Assembly (NCBI GenBank): GCA_963966185.1
Contig: CAWZYM010000304.1
Coordinates: 124,001 to 188,000 of the forward strand
Direction of reading: 5' to 3'
Length of the DNA stretch: 64,000 bases
Source of the DNA: Rhabditoides inermis
Taxonomy: Eukaryota; Nematoda; Chromadorea; Rhabditida; Rhabditidae
Shown: one piece after another, positions 1-46,900 of the stretch
Layout of the letters: every line of letters starts with the position of its first letter
Numbering within the stretch: position 1 is the first letter of the stretch
Notes under the pieces: generated by a model
The model's database searches: none
What the model was told of the DNA's origin: nothing
Seen by the model: the letters and a program-made list of their open reading frames with translations, nothing else
Made by a program: the position numbers and the translations under genes

Positions 1-247
1 TTTCGCGTGTTCGAGCCTCTGTCGCATCGATAGACCCAAACACGAGCGTTTGACCCTAACGAATTTCCATTACAATCGGATCGATAGATGGTTCTTGGAT
101 GGTTGATAGAAGCTCGCATCTGTTCGAGGCACCTTCTATCAACCTTCTATCACCCCTCTATCGAGCCTAGCCTCAAACGCGCTTCGATCAAGGCTCGTGT
201 TTGGGTCTATCGATGCGATAGAGCTCTAGAGGTTCGAACACGCAAAA
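1..247. mobile_element. MITE-like inverted-repeat element (left edge)
   Basis: Bases 1-47 and 193-247 are inverted copies of each other: the core gtcgcatcgatagacccaaa recurs as its reverse complement near 207-226, and gtgttcga recurs near 233-240. The copies differ by an 8-base insertion (agagctct side) and a few substitutions. The interior repeats ttctatca several times. A third partial copy of the end motif lies near 270-305. The element may extend beyond the left edge, so no target-site duplication can be read. Confidence 0.6.
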
Positions 248-876
248 GGAGAACGAAGTAGTATGTTTTCACGGAGAGCTCAGAGGTCCGAACAAGCGTT
301 AAAGTCTATGGAGTAGCTGAGAACACCCTTTTGCGCCTCGCTGCCTGCGAATTCACCCCTGATGTATAAGTATTTTTCTTTTACATTATATTTTTCTACA
401 GTTTGTTTTCTCTATCGAAGTTTCCCTGTTACGCTTTGTATTCCGTGTTATTGGATCTCGCATCGCAGAAGGATAGTATTACTGTACTTTATCGTATTCC
501 GCTGTAATGTAACGTGGAACGATATTTTTTTTTTATTACTATTTTTTCGTGATTATTGTATCACAAATAGATAAAGTGAAATGAATATAACTTCAATGAT
601 TTGATCTTTGTGTACCGCTTGTAATGTGTACCGCAACATATCGCACAAAGTTAGACCTAATTTTCTCGCTCTAGCTGCAAATTAACATTACTTTGCGCTA
701 TAGCAAACCATCCTGTTTTTCTATTTTTTTATCATGCTGCTGTTTTGTTTGAACGATAGAAAAATAGGAGTACGACGCTCGATTTCGAGAAATTCGTTTC
801 TTTTCCAAAATCATATGTTTGTAAATGAAAGCCTTTTGCAGTGTCGCGCATGATAAGGCGCGAATTGGCGGTGTGA
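248..876. other. Intergenic stretch upstream of SZT2
   Basis: This is AT-rich DNA between the edge MITE and the SZT2 start codon. It has T-rich runs (520-540, 720-735) and no coding signal longer than chance. A promoter or 5' UTR for SZT2 should lie here, but no TATA box stands out. Confidence 0.4.
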
Positions 877-36210
<35,334 letters not shown>

Positions 36211-36439
36211 ACCACACAGGGACAGACAGCGGCTGAGTCGATGCTTTTATAAACTGTTGTTTGGTATGTGAATGTATTTGCCTTTTCTTGCTCACTTTAT
36301 TAGATTTCTAGTCGGTGTACAATGTTGTTAGTTTGGTGTAGATTTGCTGTATTATGTTATGTTTGATATGTTGTGAGATAAAATGTATTATGTGTTTATT
36401 TAGATCCGTTTATGTATTTACAAATACAGTGCTAGAAGT

Positions 36440-37794
36440 TCATTGGCGGGCGGCGGCGGAAGCGAGATAGTAGACTCGATAGGGCTGGAACCGCTGGAAC
36501 TGCTGGGGAAGAGAAGAGGACTGCTGCAATGGACGGGGGTAAGAAGAGGGGGAAGGGAGGACGCTACCTGCTGTGTCGGATGTGTCATGTCCCAGTTGTC
36601 CCCTGACAGGAACCCCTTGTCCATGATCGTTCCGTAGCTGATCGACCCGTCCGAATTGGCTTCGAAAGCCTGCTTGGCGAGGGACCGGAGAGCTTCCAGA
36701 CTGCAAACATATAAGGAAGTTATTTTACTATACCAGTTTTGAATCTGAAATACCTGAATGCTCGTGTGCTTGACATGAGTAATCTGTTTGATTGCACATA
36801 TACAATATTTTGTTGTTATTAAAATTAAACTTACCTATACGTGCTGAGTGGATTCTTGTGACTGACGGTGGTCTCGTGAGAGTAGTTGGGAAGACTGAAT
36901 GAGGGTTATACCAGAATGGTTGTTTGGCAAACCTGAGTTTCTCGGTGCGCGTGATTTCGAAGTTATCAGCGTCCGCGTCGATTTCAGACATGGCAGCAGG
37001 GTCGATCTAGAACATGGATTATTATCCTCACTCTTACTCAGAACGAAAAAATTTATATGACCGGTCATGTTGTGTAAGGCAGCACCACTCTTACCTTTGT
37101 CTCGAGTATCGGTCGTCCGTTCTGCTCACTGACTGTCTGCCAGAGGGGACCGTTCCGAACGGACTCCGAGATGACTGGAGGCACAGTGGTCGAGGCGGTC
37201 TGAAGCACTCTAATCACCATCACATCATCGCTTTTCCACGTTACCTCACTTGTCTCCACGGGTGTTTGCACATCGTATGCATCGCTAGGCGTAGCAGTAG
37301 CTTCGTCGCGAGGAGAAACGGAGGCAGCCGTCTAAAACAGTTTCTGTGTTGACAGGAGTCCGGATGTGGACAGGAGTCCGGATACCTGCGGCATGGCAGC
37401 CACATACACCGGCTGTCGATAGAAAGGGTGGACATAGTACTGCGGGTGAAAGGAGGGAGCGGCGAATTGGGACGGGTGAAGGGACTGACAACAAATAACA
37501 AGTTTAAACTAGTGGTTAGTATCAAACACTCACCGATTGTCCGCCAAACACCGGATTCGCAATGACGAATTGCACATTGGGAGCGGCTGTGGCGACTGCT
37601 GGTGTAGGGGAGGAATCTGAGGGGGAGGAGGAGGGAGAAGTGGAAACAGCTGAGGGTTGGACATGCTGGTAGAACGACACTGGGATGTAGCTGAAACGAC
37701 AAAGTCATACCATTCAATAACCACAGTAATAGTATACTCACTACTGCTGTGCAGTCACAATCGGCAAAAGAGAGATGATCAGCAACAGTGTCAT
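36440..37794 (-). CDS. Secreted proline/tyrosine-rich protein
   Basis: ATG 37794 opens a signal peptide (MTLLLIISLLPIVTAQQYY). The mature chain starts with a Ser/Pro/Thr-rich region, then FHPQYYVHPFYRQPVYVAAM, an acidic middle (MSEIDADADNFEI), and a C-terminal exon ending in YLASAAARQ and TGA 36440. Exons in order: about 37794-37739, 37691-37538, 37483-37390, 37333-37096, 37006-36935, 36892-36838, 36703-36569 and a last one. If the final intron is retained, an alternative end at 36418 results. Low complexity with aromatic motifs suggests an extracellular matrix or cuticle role. It is divergent from the gene at 38031. Confidence 0.65.
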
Positions 37795-38030
37795 TGCCTC
37801 CAGTCACCTCTCCAGGCCGGAATGATAGGCTATATGGCTATATATTTCTAATGGCTTTCTGGACGGTTCCATGTTACGAACTCGATAATGTGTGATAATC
37901 TGCTATCCGCTGCATAGTGAAGGTGAAATGTGTGCGGGCCGGTCAGGTAATGGATTTTGGGGATTTCATCGCGATCGGACTGTATAAAAGACAATCTTTC
38001 GCAAAACAAGCAAAACAATATTCGTCCAAC
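37795..38030. promoter_or_regulatory. Divergent promoter of two secreted-protein genes
   Basis: Only 236 bp separate the two start codons. On the plus strand TATAAAAG lies at 37983-37990, about 40 bp before ATG 38031. On the minus strand a tatata motif lies at about 37836-37842, about 45 bp before ATG 37794. Paired TATA boxes suggest co-regulated secreted genes. Confidence 0.6.
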
Positions 38031-38350
38031 ATGAGGTTTTGGTTCATTATTTTTATGGTTTGCATATGTGTGCATGCCCAACAAAAGGATCGTCGGAAGT
38101 TGACGAGGTTAGTTCACTTCGATAATGCCAACTGATTCTCGATATCTCAATATTCAAGTTCAGTGAGGAAAGAAGCGCTCTTATCGACCGCCTGCTTCGA
38201 AATGGTCCATTCCGCGCCTCCCGAGCGTCCACTGTCCAATTCCTCCCGCAAATAGCCAATCTGCCCAGTCCCTTTGCTCCTGATCCCTTCAATTCCTACT
38301 ATGTGAATCCTGTAACAGATAATAAGGATGTTTCCCAAGGTCAGTCGTGA
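38031..38350 (+). CDS. Small secreted protein (~90 aa)
   Basis: ATG 38031 begins a signal peptide (MRFWFIIFMVCICVHAQQ). One intron (about 38109-38163) leads to SEERSALIDRLLRNGPF and a Pro/Phe-rich end (FAPDPFNSYYVNP), stopping at TGA 38348-38350. A TATA box precedes it. I do not recognise the family. Size, signal peptide and dibasic KDRRK after cleavage would also allow a peptide precursor. Confidence 0.6.
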
Positions 38351-38396
38351 CAAGTGGGCCAGAAATGTGATTTGGACATATGCTGTGTGAGTATGG

Positions 38397-38403
38397 TATA
38401 AAG
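38397..38403 (+). promoter_or_regulatory. TATA box upstream of the gene at 38580
   Basis: TATAAAG lies 177 bp before the start codon. A T-rich tract and tttcag directly before the ATG (38570-38579) indicate a 5' UTR intron or a spliced-leader acceptor between them. Confidence 0.5.
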
Positions 38404-38579
38404 TGATTGGACTGGGTTGGTTAGCGATGCGTGTTAGTTGTCTGTGGCATATCCGCGGATCGGATCGGATGCGTGTCGTATGGTCAGCAAACGGACACTA
38501 GATTCATTTCACATTCCGACAATCTCATGTTTTCGTTTTCGTTTTCGTTTTCTATCACTTTTTCGTTTACATTTCAGAA

Positions 38580-40405
38580 TGATACTCCTGCTTGCCTTGA
38601 TAGCAGTTGCGTCTGCGGAAGACTTGTAAGCAAATATGTACATTGTACTTCGTCACAGTTATGTGTTTCAGAAAATACGCGGATCCTGAACACCTTAGGG
38701 AGATTGTCGCAAGTACGGAACCAACTTCTACCACCACTATTGCTTCTCCTTCTTCTCCTCCTCCACCCCCTGCTCCTTCCCCACTCGCTCTCTCGCAACA
38801 GTACATTCCCGTACCTCAGTCCCTACCGTACCCCTTTATGTACCCACAGTATCCGCAGTTGTATGCGCAGCAACCTATGATGCCATTCTCCCACCCACAA
38901 GGTGTACAGGCATACATGCTCCTTCCAAATGGTCAGCTACAACCCATCCCTCTCCCTGCCCAGATGCTCCCATTCATGATGCCTCCGCAGACACAGAATG
39001 CACATCCCCAATTCGTGTTGCCTACTCAGAACCCTCTGCCAACTAACCTTGTAACTGTAAATAATGCCACCACCACTCCCGAACCACAAAATCCACTGAA
39101 GTACGCTCCACGGCTGGAGAATGAGAATAAGAGGGAGGAGGAGAAGGAGCAGAAGGAGGAGAAGGAGAAGGGCCTGCTCGTCGACCGGGACCCTCTGCTC
39201 CGCTATCTCAAGCAACACTACCCGTCCGTCCTCCAGAACCCGCAGCTGCAACCCGCGCCTCACACAATTGAGTTCACCACTGTGCGGTGGGTGAAAAGTA
39301 CTTTGTAATATCAAACGCACGGATTCCAGTGAGATCTCCCCGGAAGAGGCCATTTCCAAGATGAAAGAGGTGCTTCCGGTGAGAAGGAAGAGAGACGCAG
39401 AGACGCAGAGTGTGGTGAAGAAGCGCACACTAGTCGACAATGACGTCATCCACAAGGTTCGATCCTTCATCTGTCAATGTAAATGATTTCCTCACATTCA
39501 ATTACAATGACAAGTATCAGTTCGTAGTTTCAGAAGAAGGAGCAAAATCATATGGCTACTCTGATCCGCGAGTACTCGAATCTCAAACAAGAGATGGATC
39601 TGATCGAGAAGGAGTTGGGATTCGATGTGGGCAGGACAGTGGCTGAGGACTCATCGACTGCGCCGCCGCGGCCTCCCGTCGACAGAGAGATGGACACTGT
39701 AGTGGAGGGATCTACCCCCTCCCGTCTTACAACACCCATCCATTCTGACGCCTCCTTTCCGCAAACACAACAGCATGACGTCATGGTACACCTCTATTTC
39801 AAGCATTCAGGTTGCATGATATTTTCAGAGCGATGTTCATGATGTGGTTACGAAATATGTTCCGGAGGTTGAATCTTCCACTCTTTTTCCAACTGTGAAG
39901 AACACTGTCCACTTCACTCCCAGTGCAGGAGAGACATTGGCCAAGGTGCGCCCAAAATTACAACACGAAATAATGCGTTTTTTTAGCTGCTCGGTCTGCC
40001 TGGGACGTCTACGGTACCGGTGCAACAGCAATCTTTCCCACCCTTCTCCCCCCAGATGACATACCAACCACTCCCCTCGTTCCCTCGCTTCTACTCCAGC
40101 CCGTTTATGCCGAGACAGGTGAGAATATGGAAATGGTTCACTCAAAACAAAATGCTATATTACAGCAGTTCGGATACCCTCAGGGCACTGTGTTTCTGCT
40201 GATGCCGCCTCAGGCATTGGGGCATCCTGTGATGAAGCCAGCCGTGCCGCTACCGGCTGTCACTGTGCAATCTGTTGTGACGACCACTCCCTCTACCACC
40301 ACTGCTCAATCATTTTCTACGACTCCAATCACCCTCAAATCTTCATCTGTGGTCTCTTCCACATCCTCGCCTCTTCCCATCTCGTTCCCTAGTAATCAAC
40401 ACTAG
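38580..40405 (+). CDS. Secreted Pro/Gln/Tyr-rich protein with furin-like site
   Basis: ATG 38580 follows an acceptor by one base. The signal peptide is MILLLALIAVASAEDL. A Thr/Pro-rich region is followed by YPQYPQLYAQQPMMPFSHPQ, a lysine/glutamate-rich segment, and LLVDRDPLLRYLKQHYPSVL. The next exon has VRRKRDAE, a dibasic cleavage site. Later parts are helical (LIREYSNLKQEMDLIEKEL), then Pro/Ser/Thr-rich to TAG 40405. Exons: 38580-38628, 38672-39287, 39330-39455, 39535-39785, 39830-39944, 39988-40119 and 40166-40405 (approximate). The composition resembles the genes at 36440 and 57132, so they may form one matrix-protein family. Confidence 0.65.
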
Positions 40406-40937
40406 AGACTATCTATAGATGTACTATGACGTTTTCGTGTGCAATGGTGTTGTATAAATATGCATAAAAGTACTTGTAAAGCGCATTTGACCACTCACTC
40501 CCCGCAAAAACATCAACACAGGGGCTCGCGAATCGATAGCTGGCAGTAGTGTTCGGGGAAGGGAAGAGAGAGAGAGAGAGAGAGAGCCGTGCTTTCCCGC
40601 TCTCTCTCTCTCTCCGTCTCTCTTCTCTTCCCTCCGCTCGCACGTTTCGTTGCGTGTTGTTTGTTTCCCTTTTTCTTATCATTGACCCCGGTAGCATATC
40701 GGTTCCGATTGCCCGTTCTCGGTTCTGCTTTGTTTGCGTAACTACTCGTTACGGCTATACTGGTCGTGTTGTTGCCAATTGAAAGTTGGCGCGGCGCGCG
40801 GTGCTTCTTTTTCTTGTATTTTGATTTGGTTCCGTGTGCTTTGCAGTCAGTGTAATGCGCTGTTTGGCATGTAGCGTCCACTTTGCAATGAATTCTTTGA
40901 AACGTGTGATTTCTTCAGTGATTTTATCTCCTCAGCC
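40406..40937. other. Intergenic stretch before the branching enzyme
   Basis: It contains polyadenylation-like AATA/TATAAA sequence near 40453 and a (GA)n/(TC)n palindromic purine-pyrimidine pair at 40566-40622 that can fold. No gene is seen. An acceptor (cctcag) lies two bases before ATG 40938, which fits spliced-leader addition or a 5' UTR intron. Confidence 0.45.
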
Positions 40938-43900
40938 ATGACGGCTCCTCCGAATCTCAAGGCTCTTCTGGAGCTCGATCCCTATCTCACCGACTTCACA
41001 CCCGAAATCACTCGCAGGTCGGATATGGGTTATGTATTCATTCGTCATATTGATTTTGTGTAGGTACAACGTGTTCAAGGAGTACGAGAAGAAGATTGAG
41101 GAGGTGAGTGCTTCACGTTGTTATGGTTTATACGAGATTACATTGGCTTTTCCGAAGAAAAAAACATGTAAAAGTTCGTGAATTTGATGTGTTGCTATTG
41201 CTTGGGTTATCCCCTCTCTCGCTTGCAGTGTGGTGGCTGGGACTCGTTCACGTCCGGCTACCGGGAGTTCGGTCTGCACGTCGAGGCTGACGGCAGCGTG
41301 CGAGGCCTGGAGTGGGCGCCCGCAGCCGACGCACTCGCGCTCGTCGGAGATTTCAGTCAGTATCGTTTTTTTTGGTCTCGCATGTCCAGTATCATTGATG
41401 CGGTTTTGATTATTGAAAGACGTTTCTGCTCCTTGTTCATATCCATAGTTACGTTGTCGCCTTGCAGACAACTGGAACCGTCAGTCGCACCCGTACACTC
41501 GGGGCGACTACGGTCGGTGGACGATCCACGTTCCTGCCAAGGACGGACAATGCCCCATCCCCCACGGAAGCGTCATCAAGGTAATGTGACGTCATCTCAC
41601 TATGACGTCATCCATCAATTCAGATCGCTGTCACCAAAGACGGCCACACGAACGACAAGCTGTCTCCGTGGGCGACTTACGTGACTTGCGCCAAGGACGC
41701 GATCATATTCCACCAGGTACGCCCCGCCCACTCAGGCCACGCCTATTTCATTCCTCTAGGAGTTCTACAACCCGCCCACCCGCCACGTGCTGTCGGCGCC
41801 CCGCCCCACTCGCCCCGCCTCCCTCCGCATCTATGAGGCGCATGTCGGAATCAGCTCGCACGAGGGAAAGGTATTGTTTACTTGTTTGTTGCTTGATTAT
41901 CGATTTATTCATAGGTGAACTCGTATCGCGCTTTCGCCGACGATGTGGTTCCGCGCATCAAGCGACAAGGTACAGCCGGTTTATTGATAACTTGGAAATG
42001 TTGGAAATTCTGATGTTTAGTTTATGAAATTCAATTTTGATTGATAGCTTAATTGATTTCCGGCTACAACACGATCCAGTTGATGGCTGTGATGGAGCAC
42101 GCCTACTATGGCTCGTTCGGCTACCAAGTCACCTCGTTCTTCGCCGCCACCAGGTAACTGGTCCTTGTGTACTGTGTATTGATTCTTGTATATTGATACC
42201 TTGCTTGTTCGCAGTCGCTGCGGCACCCCGGACGACCTCCGCTACCTGGTGGACAAGGCGCACTCTGCCGGACTCACCATCCTCCTAGACGTCGTCCACT
42301 CACACGCATCCAAGGTACACCAGTCTATACGCACCCCACCATTTACATTCGTTGATAATGTACGTATCAACGAATGTATTTTGATTTGATTTTTGATACT
42401 GTACGTATCAAATGTTAGTCGATATGTATTCAGTAGAAGGTTATGATGAAGTATAGTAATGAACGTTTGGAATCGGGAGTTGAGTTTGAATAGATTGACC
42501 CGGAGTGTTTTTCAGAACGTGGCTGATGGTCTGAACGAGTGGGACGGTACTCCGGCGGGATACTTCCATGATTCGCAGAGGGGATTCCACTCGCTGTGGG
42601 ACTCGCGCCTATTCGACTACACAAAGTATCCATACATCAGCTGATTGAATGAATTGCCTATTTGAGGATCGAGGTGCTGCGCTTCCTTCTGTCGAACCTG
42701 CGCTGGTGGGTGGAGGAATACGGGTTCGATGGATTCCGATTCGATGGAGTGACCAGCATGCTCTACCACAGCCACGGAATGAGTTAGTCCCTCTCTCTCT
42801 CCTTTTTTTCTCCCTCTCTCTCTCCATCCACCATCTCCATCTCCCCCTCTCTTCTCTCACGCTCCCCCTCTCTCCAGATGACTCGTTCGCTGGCGGCTAC
42901 CCGATGTACTTTGGCTTGAATTGCGACACGGACTCCCTCGTCTACCTTATGCTCGCCAACAGCTTCCTCCACAACAAGTACCCCCAGATGATCACCATCG
43001 CCGAGGTGAGAGGCGTGGAAAATCGTCGTGGGTGGTCCGGGTCCCTCACCCTGTGCGTGCTAGGAAGTGTCTGGCATGCCTGCTCTGTGTCGTCCGATCG
43101 AGGAGAGTGGACAGGGCTTCGACTATCGCCTCGCCATGGCTCTTCCCGATATGTGGATCAAGCTGCTCAAGGTATGGCGTCGTGGGCGGTCCGAAACATA
43201 TTGCAGGTTGTGGATATAATTTATCGTTGATTTTAGCACGAGCGGGATGAGGACTGGGATATCAACAACATTGTGCACACTCTGGAGAACCGACGGTGAG
43301 TGGACTGGGCAGGCAAGATAGCCATTCTCAATACTCATCATGGGAGTGGCTGTGAGCGCTCAGGAGGCATTTCATTGAGAGCTGTTTTGAAGAGACCACG
43401 GACAGATGACATGTTTCAGGTACCGCGAGGGTCACGTTGCGTACGCGGAGTCGCACGATCAGGCACTTGTCGGAGACAAGACGATCGCATTCTGGCTCAT
43501 GGACAAGGGTACGTTTGTAATCCAGTACTTGTTTGCACATCCAACAACACAATGTAATCATTCGTTTATTAGGGACATTGGACGTGTAATTACTCGTCCT
43601 TCTTGTCATCTCCCTCTCCCTCTTTGGTCGTCTCTTTGGTGGTTTCCTTGGTGGTCTCCTTGGTTCCGTCCTTGTCCAGCTTGCTTTCCGTCTTCGTCTC
43701 GTCCTTCTTGCTCTTCTTGTCCTCTTCCTTCTCCACTTTGGATTCCTTCTTTGCCTCGCTCTTCTTCTTGTCATCGACAGGAGCCTTCCCTCCCGTCTTC
43801 TTATCGTCCTTCTTGGACATCGACTTGTCAAAGTCTTCCTGGTCCATAATCTTCGTCCATGTCTTGTAATCGCCCTTGTTCGCCACCTGACCCTTGTTCT

Positions 43901-46900
43901 TGATCTAAACAAGACAATCTCTCCTTTCTTTTCTCTCTCTCCACCCACATCCTTTGCCCTCTTTGCCTCCTTGACTTGGGGCTTGTGGTCGTCGAATGAG
44001 TCTGGCTGCTTTTCCCTCTCCCTTCCGCCAGCCTTCTCCACGTTCGATTTGTTAGGAGACTGCGTCGGCTTGCCCTCTGAAAAGCGGCATTGTGCATTGT
44101 GCCCTGAGCACAGTAGCTACCGTATTGCTAACTCACGGGGTCGGTTGGAGGCGCTTGTGGGTGTGGCCGCAGCACTGGGGGATACAGCGGGAGGAGCAGA
44201 GGGAGGAGGCGGCTGTTTCTTCTTTCCGCCACACAACAGCGCAGACGACACGACACAAAGGAGAACAGTTATTAAGCTGAAAAGTATCGTCAGAGAAACG
44301 TGTTCAATTATGACACGTAATTTACCTTAAAATTTCGAAGCACATCTTGAATCTCGAAGTAAGAATAAGTGGCTCTAGTGCGAGCGCATGTAAGGAACTC
44401 TGCGGTGCGTAGTGTGTGTCTCTCCTCTCTGGCGGCAGAGGGCCGTGGAGAGACGCAACCGCGCGAGTCGGGTCAACTAGCACAAATGCCGACGAGCGAG
44501 GCAGGCAGGCACGGCAAGACTCGATCCACACATGCAAATGACCACTCGTCTATATATTCCCTTTTCATTCAGCACGCAATGTCAGAATCAGCACGTTGTG
44601 CACACACGGTGCACACTACACTTGCCCATATTACACTACACATTATTTGGAAGACGCCCACACAGCTCTCACCTTCACGCACAGTCTCTATCTGATCACA
44701 CTAATTAGGTGTACTCAAAACACGCTGGTTCACGATCAGTTAAAGCGGAAACTTTTTTGAGGTCTGTTACACAGATCAATTCAATTCAATTCAATTCAAC
44801 ATTTATCCGGTATCGCATTATGTGATCATAACTCAAAACATCAATCATTCACAGAGTAGCGCCGGGAAGCAAAATTCTTCCATCTTGTCGCATCAGCGTC
44901 CGCGGCCACACTCTTCCATTCCTCCTCGAGGGTCCTCCTATTGGTCTGGATCGTCTTCTTGAATTCGTCGTTCCACTGTAGATGGGGGCGACCGGCCTTG
45001 CCTTTCCTTGGCGGGTTCCAATCGATCACGCGTCGCGTCCATCGGTCGTCGTTGCAAGTCATGATGTGGCGGGCGAACCTCCACTTCCTTGATCTCGCCT
45101 CGCACAGAACGTCTCGTAATCCCGTCAGTCGTCGTATATCCTTGCACGGCACTTTGTCCAGCAGAGTCAACCCGAGCATCTTTCGTTCCATTCGTCGTTG
45201 GACAGTTCTCAGCTTCTGCAGGTCTTCTCTCCTTAGACTCCATGTTTCGGCAGCGTAGGTGAGTGCGGGAAGAACTGCCATCCGAAATACTTTCCTCCGC
45301 AGTCGCATCGGCGCACTCTTCAGCGTCAGGAACTGGCTATGGCGGAAGAAAGCGCCCCAGCCAGCCTGTATCCTCCTTGTCACCTCCACTCGATCGTCAG
45401 CCAGAAAACTAAGAGAGCGGCCCAGGTAGACGAATTTGTCCACGTACTCCACTTCTCCTCCGTCCAGTCTGATGCTCTTCTTCGGTCCGTTGCTCATGAC
45501 CACCGTCTTCTTCCTGTTCACGTACAGCCCGTAGTCGCTGCTCTTCTCCGCGAGTTCCTCCAGCATCCTTTCTGCAGCCGAGGCCGAACGTGCAAAAAGG
45601 ATGATGTCGTCAGCATAACAGAGATGAGTCAGCTTCTGTCCTCCAATGTCCAGTCCGGCTCCAACGAAGTCGAAGTCCATCTTGGCACAGATTTCAGCAA
45701 GCACGCAGTTGAACAGATGAGGAGATAGCGGGCAGCCTTGGCGCACACCTTTCTTCACTTCGATTTCGGCCGGTGTCCCTCGAACGTTCACTTTCGTCTT
45801 GCCATCGTTGTAGATACTCTGCAGCAGTCGAATGTAGGCGGGGTGCACTCCACATCTCTTCAGCGCAAGCCACGTGTCGTTGTGCTCGATGGAGTCGTAG
45901 GCCTTGGCAAAGTCCACAAAAACCAGGTAGCCGTGGTAGCCGTGGCGATAGAGTTTGTAGATCACTTCTCGCGTCACCAGAATATGGTCGTTGCAGCTGA
46001 ATCCTCTCCGAAAACCGGCCTGCTCCCGCGGCTGCTGCGCCTCCAAAGACGGTTGTAGTCGAGCGAGCACAGTCCGCATTAGCAGCTTCAGCAGCGTCGA
46101 AGACACAGAGATCGGTCTGTAGTTGCCGATGTCGAGTGGGTCGCCCTTTTTGTACAGCAGCGATACCAAGGAGTCGGCCATGTCGTCAGCGATCCTCCCT
46201 CCAGTGAGACAGGTGTTGAACAGCGCGGCAACGTACTCCAGTAGTATCGGCGGCGCGTACAACAGACTCTCCGTAGATATCCGGTCAGGTCCTCGAGCGA
46301 CATTCCTCTTCATCAGCACCAGGACGCGACGAATCTCCTCGGCAGTAAACTCCTCCGGTAGCGGTTCATCCACGTCGAACGTCGGGAACGGCAGCCAGGC
46401 AGTGTCAAAGAGAGCGTTGTAGAAGAGCCGGATAACTTGGCAGACGTCAGCGGGGCGGGTGGCGATCGTGTCGTCGACGGCACGTAGGTGTCCCATCAAC
46501 GTCCTCGAGACCTCCTGTCCTCGCAGTGCCTTCCTTGACGCGATTCCTCTCCGGTATAGTGCTATGTGGCGTCTCTCCAAATCCTTCTCGATGGCAGACC
46601 GAATTGCCTTGTTGATCAGAGTCAGTGAAATGCGGGAAGCCGAGTCGTCCTTTCCTAGCAGCAGTCTCCTTTGCCTGAACAGCTCCATAGTAGCATCTGA
46701 CAGGCGCGGATCAGGCGGCGTGAATGTTGAAGTGGCCCATTCCGCGTCCTTCACTGCGTCGCACAGGATACGGTAGTGTACCGTAGCATCCGACGAGCGC
46801 GGCAGCGGCGTCCTCGACAGCAAATCTCCAATCTCCTTTCTGTATTCTTTCCAGTTCGTTTTCCATCTTCCTTTCGTTTTCGGCTTCCTCTTGGGCAGGT

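Noticed and set aside
43328..44041. 237-codon Arg-rich frame overlapping lysine-rich paralogue 1
   Set aside because: It is a shifted reading of the Lys/Glu tail and ignores conserved splice sites shared with paralogue 2.
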